Source: Neckera pumila (taxonomy: Eukaryota; Streptophyta; Bryopsida; Hypnales; Neckeraceae). From it: a DNA stretch of 64,000 nucleotides. Location of the stretch: positions 6,898,065-6,962,064 of the forward strand of contig OZ018416.1 in assembly GCA_963969595.1 (NCBI GenBank). Reading direction: 5' to 3'. The notes beneath the pieces were generated by a model. That model was not told the DNA's origin. It worked only from the letters and a program-made list of their open reading frames with translations, and ran no database searches. Below, piece by piece: positions 57,683-64,000 of this stretch (position 1 is its first letter; every line of letters begins with the position of its first letter). Position numbers and translations under genes: made by a program.

Positions 57683-57901
57683 GTACTACACTGATCGATC
57701 TTCCCTGCAACTATATATGTACCGTTTGCACAAAGGACCGGGACTAGTGAACTCACTACTTGGGCTCCCTCAGCTTCAAAACTTTGCACACATGACGACA
57801 CTACACTTCAGATTTCAAAATCGAGCGTTCAAAATCGAGTGACGACTACTGTCAAAACCGAGTGTTCCTCAATGATCTTGTGCTCATGATTTACAAGGAA
57901 T

Positions 57902-59845
57902 TCATCTGCAAAAGCTAGCAGATTTGAATCTGATAGGATACATAAAGGAATTGGCATATGTGAATCTCACAATCTCCCCATACTTCAGAGGTTTCCCTCC
58001 ATTAACGAGGCAATCATTATATGCTAATCGCTGAAAGGTGTTAGGGTTGACTAGCAAGGCTGACGCAAACCAACCACAATATACATGAACTTGTGACGGA
58101 GCACAGTCAGACATGCAAGTGTTCACTATCTGCACGAAATAGCGTGGAATGCCAGAAGAACCATCAGGGCCCTGGGAAATGCTAATGTCTTTGTTGGTGC
58201 ACACATCTGCAATAACGCCACACATGCACCAACATTATTCCTGTTCTCACGTGTAACTGCCCCATAGGCGTCAAACAGAGTTCTCAACTGCCCGCTTTGA
58301 CAAACAACTATCTACCTCTGACCCTAAGGCATTCAAAAGGGTATTAAACTTACTGGTAGCTGGGATCAAAATTCGTCGGTAAGGAATATTTGAGTTTCGT
58401 CCTGGAAAATTGCCACCGCCTGAACCAAGCAGAGCCGCTTTTGGTGTAAGGTTAATCAGCTCGTGGTTCGATTCCTGTCTGGATTTGTCCACGATGTCAC
58501 TACCTGCATGCATGTCAATCACTGATGTAGTCAGTCTAACACTGTTCACTAAATACACACTAAAAAGGACCATTTATTTCACATTCGGGATGACTGGATA
58601 AAACTAAGACCAGAAGCCTCCCGACATCAGGTACAGCTCGCTGAACCCGAAAAATAATTATGCCCGCACTTCCGGTAGTATCTTAATTTCAAGGATGAAA
58701 GAATTGCACATTCGGAGTTAACAGCCGTGGATATATCTAGCTGAAGCAAAGAACCTCGTTCAGAGTCTCACTTCGAATGTTTGACGGTCTGATCTTCTCC
58801 AGACTAAGAAAAAGAACAGCTCATGATCTAACACATTACCGATGCTTGGAAATTAACCTTCTGTTTTCCCGGTCTGATGGACGCGCTCATGAATCCTCTT
58901 AGAATTGCTGAAGAAATCGTACTCTAATATGATTTGTTTTGCAATCGCAGCATTTTCTGATGCGTGCTTGCACAGGGATTGAGAAAGCATGGGCAGGACT
59001 TTCAAACAGAAAATTTCACTCTAACCCGTGTAATATCCATCCGATCGGACTACAAGAAGGTTAAGGCTCGAAGGAAAGCTCAAGGAGTCGATTAGGTGGA
59101 AACTCATCACATGTGTAGATCAAGCGACCTCGGTGCGTTCGAGTGACAGGAGGACGTTCTGTCATGGTATTAATTCCACTCGGGAATAACATGACAGAAT
59201 ATCTAAGAAGAACAATCACGGGAACACGAGTCTCGTACGAGCGCGTTCACAAAAAATGATCACTAAGTTTCGAAGTGGCACGGCACTGAGAATTAATTAG
59301 AAGGTAGCACAGTGCGCTGTTCTGATCAACCGTGCTGGAACTTACAAGGTGCATGCGTCAACTCTAAGGTCAGAATTTCGAAAATACCTTGAAGGAGGAA
59401 CTTGCGATTCCAAAACTTCGAGATACTCACAGCACTTCTCTTCTGCTCGTTATCAGTGCGGAGTTCCCTCGGGTTCTGAGCTTCCTCAGCTCTATCGTAA
59501 TGGAGAAAGCTCTCGAAACCTGAAACACCAAGAATTGTGGACAATGCGTCAGTCAGAGCGGCCACTTACCAAGTTGGACGTCACGCACTTCCAACACTGC
59601 AACTAATTAATGCCTCGAGGTTTAAGCAGTTGTGCACGCCAAAAGATAGGTGAAGTAACTAAGATCCAACCTGCTTGCGCCTCCGCGTACACCAAGAGAG
59701 GCCAAGAAATGAACATGATGCAAACAATTGCCAGAACGAAGACTCGCCGAGTGCACAGGAGCGAAGCATTCTTCCTGGCGCCGGGCAACAAAGACTCTTC
59801 CGCCGACGTTGATGTGCAAGCAGGCAGGCTGCAAGCGCATGGCAT
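57902..59845 (-). CDS. TPD1-like secreted cysteine-rich protein, four-exon model
   Basis: Exons 59845-59671, 59519-59388, 58503-58354 and 58206-57902 join in consistent phase (1-1-1) and give 253 residues. Exon 1 has an N-terminal extension, then a signal-anchor-like segment (RRVFVLAIVCIMFISWPLLV, then YAEAQAG). Exon 2 is charged (FESFLHYDRAEEAQNPREL). Exon 3 carries NIPYRRILIPAT, like the basic pro-region of TPD1 relatives. Exon 4 is the TPD1 domain: VCTNKDISISQG, GIPRYFVQIVNTCMSDCAP, HVYCGWFASA, NDCLVNGGKPL and YANSFMYPIRFKSASFCR. Exon 4 is exactly 305 bp, like its neighbour's. The exon 3-4 intron (147 bp) has clear GTAAGT and TTGCAG sites; exons 1-2 are less certain. The TPD1 family acts as secreted peptide ligands for receptor kinases in reproductive development; the role here is inferred only from family. 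Confidence 0.8.
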
Positions 59846-61256
59846 ACTGCAGCGGATTTTGAAGTCTGTTCATTCTCTCGTTGAATTCCTCTTATCTCGA
59901 TCGTCGAACGCACATAAACTCAACAAACACAAGCAGCAAGCAGTGCACCACGATTACAGAACCGAGACCTCTTCTACTCCTCCAAGCAGAGCCTTGCACA
60001 GACCTGACAAATGCGACCTAGTACCTACTTGCCAACAGGTACGTAGGGCCGCTAAGTGAGCGATTTTGCAACCTCAACAAAGGAAATTCCAAGAGCACTT
60101 TATAATTTCATTTCACAGCTACCTCTGACACGACCAGAGCACTCTACTATGCACACTATGCTTTCCACCGGTGCCGGTGCCGGTGCAGCGGCGTACTACA
60201 TTTCCCGAAGCTAATGTAGCTCAAAGCAAAGGAGTCAAAACACAGTTTTCTTTTGATTCAACAGAGCTTGTAAGTTTACACCATCACTAAAGACCACTGC
60301 CAAAAGCTCCGTCTCTGCAACACAGAAGCAAATACACTCAAATACACTCTCAAATACACTCAAATACATCAAGCACACGTAGAGATGAAAGGGCGGGGTA
60401 CAACGACGACGACGATTGAGAACCGGATGGGTGAACTCGGCACGGGTATTGGTACGGCCCTGCCCGCCCCCAAACTGCAACGAAGCCATTAAGTTGTCCT
60501 CAGTAAACTTAATTAAGGGCACCGGTAATCAAGTTTTTCACGGCACCATATAACTTGGCCTTGGGATCTGCATACTAAAGGCAGGAATTGAGAGGAATGG
60601 AGTAAAGGAACCGATTCGGTACTGCCGTTTCTTGGATTTTTAGATGCGGCACTTTATTTTTTGAGCCGTTTTATGTGTGGCATTTGGCACTAATCGATAG
60701 GATTCATGGTAGTAGGTTGATTTAAAACACCTCGATTTGGAATTTCCTAGAATAATTGTAGAGAGAGAAACCAAATGTTGCAATTGGGTTTAAAAAATAT
60801 ATATGTTGCAATTGGTATAAAAAATATATATATATATTGCAATTGGGTTTAAAAAAATATATGTTGCAATTGGGTTTAAAAAAAATATATGTTGCAATTG
60901 GAATAGCTAATAGAACTAAGCTACCCTAAGAGTCTCCTCTACCATATCATTTTTGTTTTGTCATTCATCGCCGTTACTTAGGGGACTATTCCTTCAATTG
61001 TATTCTTTCTCTGGCTATGAAATTTTCTTCAATCACACCTCAAAGATCAAATGGAATCTGACCCTTCCCAAAATGGGGAGGTTCAATTAGCCTGCTTTTC
61101 GATGATATTGTTTTCTTTTGGTAGGCCTCTAGTTGTCTGAATAGCTAAAAAAAAAAGACGCCGGGACTGGTTCCCCTGTTCATTGTATTGTTTCCCACTT
61201 GTCAATGGAAATTGTCCATGTGTTTCAAAAAAAAAAAAATTCTTCAATTGAAATAT
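59846..61256. other. upstream region of the TPD1-like gene and unassigned DNA
   Basis: This holds the presumptive promoter of the minus-strand TPD1-like gene next to 59845. The plus-strand frame 59610-60059 is antisense to exon 1 and is not called. A CA/TC-rich patch (aaatacactc repeated) lies at 60330-60370. A minisatellite at 60772-60905 is listed separately. Confidence 0.4.
60772..60905. repeat. minisatellite, about 5 copies of a 26-31-bp unit
   Basis: The unit tgttgcaattgggtttaaaa followed by a variable A/AT tract (aaatatata) repeats, with unit length changing through the AT run. It probably grows by slippage. Confidence 0.9.
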
Positions 61257-61838
61257 TTAACCCCAAAAGAACCAAGTTGCGTTTCTTGGTAACATAGCAA
61301 TTTTGGGCAGTTCACTACAAGTGGAATTTTGAAAAAAATAAAATCATAGGGTGTAAATTGTTTATTACATCATTGCAACTATTGGGATTGGCATTTTCCA
61401 ATTCCATAACTAAATTCTTAACAAATAAATATAGTATTTTGAATCATTCTCTACTTCTTTCTACATACTATTGTTTCCCTATATATTGACATACAATTCC
61501 AAATGATCTAAAAATTTTCAAGTATGTACCCAAATTGCTTTGAAGAATGAATCCAAAGAAGCAACACCATTTTGGACATTTTTCATAAAAATATGACATT
61601 GTGAAGTGCAACTTCCTTGTTTCTTGTAGGGCCCCCCAAAAGCTTTTTGTTAATTCAAACGCTAATACCTTGCAATCTACACGGTGAGAATTTCCAAAAA
61701 AATTCTACACCTTCTCAAACTACAAGATCCTACAAATACATATGTCTAAAAATGATTTTTTTATTTTTAAGTTTGATATTTGTACCATAAATGACAATTT
61801 TGGAGAGTTTTGGTGAAAACAAAGCCAAGGAACTTTTA
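61257..61838 (+). mobile_element. TTAA-family class A element, internally deleted, right end decayed
   Basis: Begins TTAA-CCCCAAAAGAACCAAG and follows 4893-5756 through gcaattttgggcagttcact, then skips several hundred bases to aaaataaaatcatagggtgt and resumes to tttggagagttttggtgaaa. The right end reads aaggaacttttaactag instead of ctttaggggttaa. Confidence 0.8.
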
Positions 61839-62514
61839 ACTAGTTGTAACTATTAAAGAGACCATAGGTTTTCAAAACACACACAAGTGTAACTTCTAAG
61901 GGTTAATGATTCTTGAGATGATAAACTCTTGACCAAAAGCTATAATCTTGAAAGGTACATTGGAGATCATATATATATATATATATATATGGTCATGTAT
62001 TTTACTCTTAGAATATGTAGTATGTACTAAAATATGGCCAGACATACACCTTTGGATTGAAAATTCAATAATCAACATTTTTTATGTGGAAGTCAATCAT
62101 TTTAATATCTAAACCTTATTGGGTTCAAATACAACACCTTACATGTAAAATACGTGATCATTTTGCAACTTCTCATACTTATATGAGGTGCAATAATGAT
62201 TTAGATTGAAAGTGCCATATGTCATTAGATCTTGCAATTGTTGTGTGCAATTGTTGTGTACGCCAATTCACGCACCTTGTATGTCAAATACACAAAAACA
62301 ATACCACGATGCAACCCAAATTGGGCTTTGCATACCTCTAAGAGTCATAAGAGTAAAAAGAGTCAAAAAGGTTGTAAGCAAGTGGGTATTCTGCAGACAT
62401 CTACATTAACTTAATACCTGAAATAAAAACTGTATATCGTATGTGATATGATCTGAAAATCTGGAGAGGTGGATGATTTTTCCCAAGATTTCAATTAGAT
62501 TCAATCCCTTCCAG
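61839..62514. other. unassigned DNA with an AT microsatellite
   Basis: An (AT)n run of about 24 bases lies at 61968-61991. No coding signal until the acceptor at 62514. Confidence 0.5.
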
Positions 62515-62739
62515 GCCCTCTGCTTGTATGATTGTGAGACTCCTCGAAGTCAATTTTTGTGTAAGGTAGGGCAATTGAGTCTGTTGCTTGTACTAACTTA
62601 ACTTACATAGTGTATGCTATGTTCCTTGCAGAAGCTCCGTGTTGAAGCCGGTGACCCTAAGATAGTGCAACAAGAAAAGTCTCCTCTGGACTCTGGTTTT
62701 CTGGTCGTAGCTGATGATCACCGGCCTTGCATGTGGTGA
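62515..62739 (+). CDS. possible last two exons of an unknown gene
   Basis: Exon 62515-62565 (after cccttccag) reads ALCLYDCETPRSQFLCK and ends at a GTAGGG donor. Exon 62632-62739 (after gttccttgcag) reads KLRVEAGDPKIVQQEK, then SGFLVVADDHRPCMW and a TGA. Both are phase 0 and three cysteines cluster in the first. Earlier exons were not found between here and the TTAA element. No family is recognised. They might belong to the secreted-peptide gene starting at 53747, but the phases I can see do not match. Confidence 0.35.
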
Positions 62740-63758
62740 ATTATCACAAGTGATCAATGTCCGTGGCCGGAGGGAGGGAGGGCTTTCAGAAGACAAAACA
62801 ATTGCATTGGCAGGGAGGAGGAGAGCTCAGAGCTAGCAAGTGGGAAGTGTGAACAACACGAAGTTAAGTTGTGTGCTCTGGGAGGCACAACTGAATGTAT
62901 TTATTACTTGTTATAATTAAATGATTCCATTTGTGTTGAGAAAAACAAAACAAAACAATTTAACTTATACATGGTGATATGAAGCAATGGAAGTAAGATG
63001 TCTTTGGGTTCATGCCCCAAAAGATAATTCATTGATGAACTTGGAAAATGTAGTTGATGGAGAAGAAGGAGCAGAAGGGTAATTGATGTCTTTCTTTCAG
63101 ACTGTTGCGAATGGCTTAACTATCTAAGCCTCATGGACGTAGATGGTGAATTTCATCTTTGATGCCCCGGTTAGGAAGTAGACCCTATAGTAAAGAACCG
63201 AAATGTTCCTACCCCCAAGAAATTTTTAGGTCCCATATGACAACAAGGTAGTTATTGCATACACACACACCACCATAGTTGGGTGGACTCTGGTGGTAAG
63301 CACCCCCGCCAACGCTTGGATTTGAACTCATGACCACCTCATTAGTGTGCCAGCCGCCAAAGTCATTGAGCCAAGGCCGCAAAGCCTGCTAGAAAAAATC
63401 ATTTGCAAATCGTGATAAGTCTCTAGTTCATTTGTGTGACATGCTCCTTGATTGCATAATGTTCTTGTATTTTTCAATTATTTAATTTGTCCTTTGTTAT
63501 GTAGAGCTTTTGTGTTGTTGAATAATGTTGTATATTTTTTGATTCAATTTATTCTTTTGCATTGTATCAGTAAAATAGGGAATTGCATCTGGTGAAGGCA
63601 TGAACTTATTACTTAAGTCTTGTTTAGGCCCCCTAAAGAATTTGAAAGGCCATCTAGTCCCCTATTTCTTGATTTCTCCTCCTTAATCAAGAGTTACCTT
63701 GCATAAGTTAAACACGCTTACAATTTTAGACAATGTTGATAACTAGGTGCTTTTTACA
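62740..63758. other. 3' flank and unassigned DNA
   Basis: No gene is recognised. 63280-63370 (cacccccgccaacgcttgga, ccacctcattagtgtgcc) looks like transposon debris, but I cannot assign it. Confidence 0.3.
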
Positions 63759-64000
63759 TTAATCCCTAAAGGGCCAAACATACATTTTTGACAATATAGT
63801 GTTTTTGGTCAGACCACCACTTGTGGAATAATGGAAATTTGAATCAAGATTTTCAAAAGATGGGTAATTAAGGAATATCTTTCATGGGCAATGGTTTTTA
63901 AACCTTTTTTATTCCTGAAAAAAAGTTATTATGTGAAAAGTAGTTTCACTTCCTCGAAGGGCAATACAAACACATCTATTTATATTTTGGCTAAATTTTT
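63759..64000 (+). mobile_element. left part of a class A TTAA element, continues beyond the window
   Basis: Begins TTAA-TCCCTAAAGGGCCAAAC and then follows the class A left end (acaatatagtgtttttggtc, then a ccacttgtgga variant of the ctcactacaaatgga segment). Its right end lies outside the window. Confidence 0.65.

Noticed and set aside
59610..60059. 149-residue plus-strand frame
   Set aside because: Antisense to exon 1 of the TPD1-like gene, which has a convincing signal segment and matching splice phase.

Overview
The window looks like nuclear DNA of a land plant: GT-AG introns of about 150-500 bp, an intron-split serine carboxypeptidase-like gene, and two genes of the plant-specific TPD1 (TAPETUM DETERMINANT 1) family. 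Host genes are few and most of the AT-rich space is transposon remains. A large-genome, possibly non-angiosperm plant is my inference; I cannot name the species. No rRNA, tRNA or CRISPR array was recognised.

Layout. 474-1767 is the 3' half of a serine carboxypeptidase-like gene (+). 1.8-9.8 kb holds TTAA-flanked and other MITEs. 9.9-16.2 kb holds the remains of what may be one large element: a frameshifted, intron-containing transposase-like gene (+) facing an unrecognised multi-exon gene (-), broken by a MITE and followed by a non-autonomous CACTA element. 17.5-36 kb is repeats: a long foldback element, TTA/TAA-flanked MITEs and many TTAA elements. 36.4-37.1 kb is a LINE 3' relic (-). 39.6-41.3 kb is a clean four-exon membrane-protein gene of unknown function. 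44.5-45.0 kb is a Ty3/gypsy reverse transcriptase relic. 48.4-53.8 kb is a tandem segmental duplication whose copies each carry a signal-peptide exon. 55.9-59.8 kb has a possible cysteine-rich peptide exon (+) and the two TPD1-like genes (-). Two possible terminal exons lie at 62.5-62.7 kb.

The most striking signal is a family of elements running from TTAA-CCCCTAAA to TTTAGGGG-TTAA. About fifteen copies or fragments fall into four length/sequence classes: A about 860-940 bp, B about 930 bp with a 586-bp deletion form, C about 610-640 bp, D about 230 bp. Empty sites are visible inside the window, one of them with an intact single TTAA, so TTAA target duplication is shown directly. The TTAA duplication with CCC-type ends resembles piggyBac (or Kolobok) elements, unusual for plants. 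No matching transposase is visible here.

The host genes do not form an operon or an obvious pathway. The TPD1-like pair and the signal-peptide exons suggest a local cluster of small secreted proteins at 51-60 kb.
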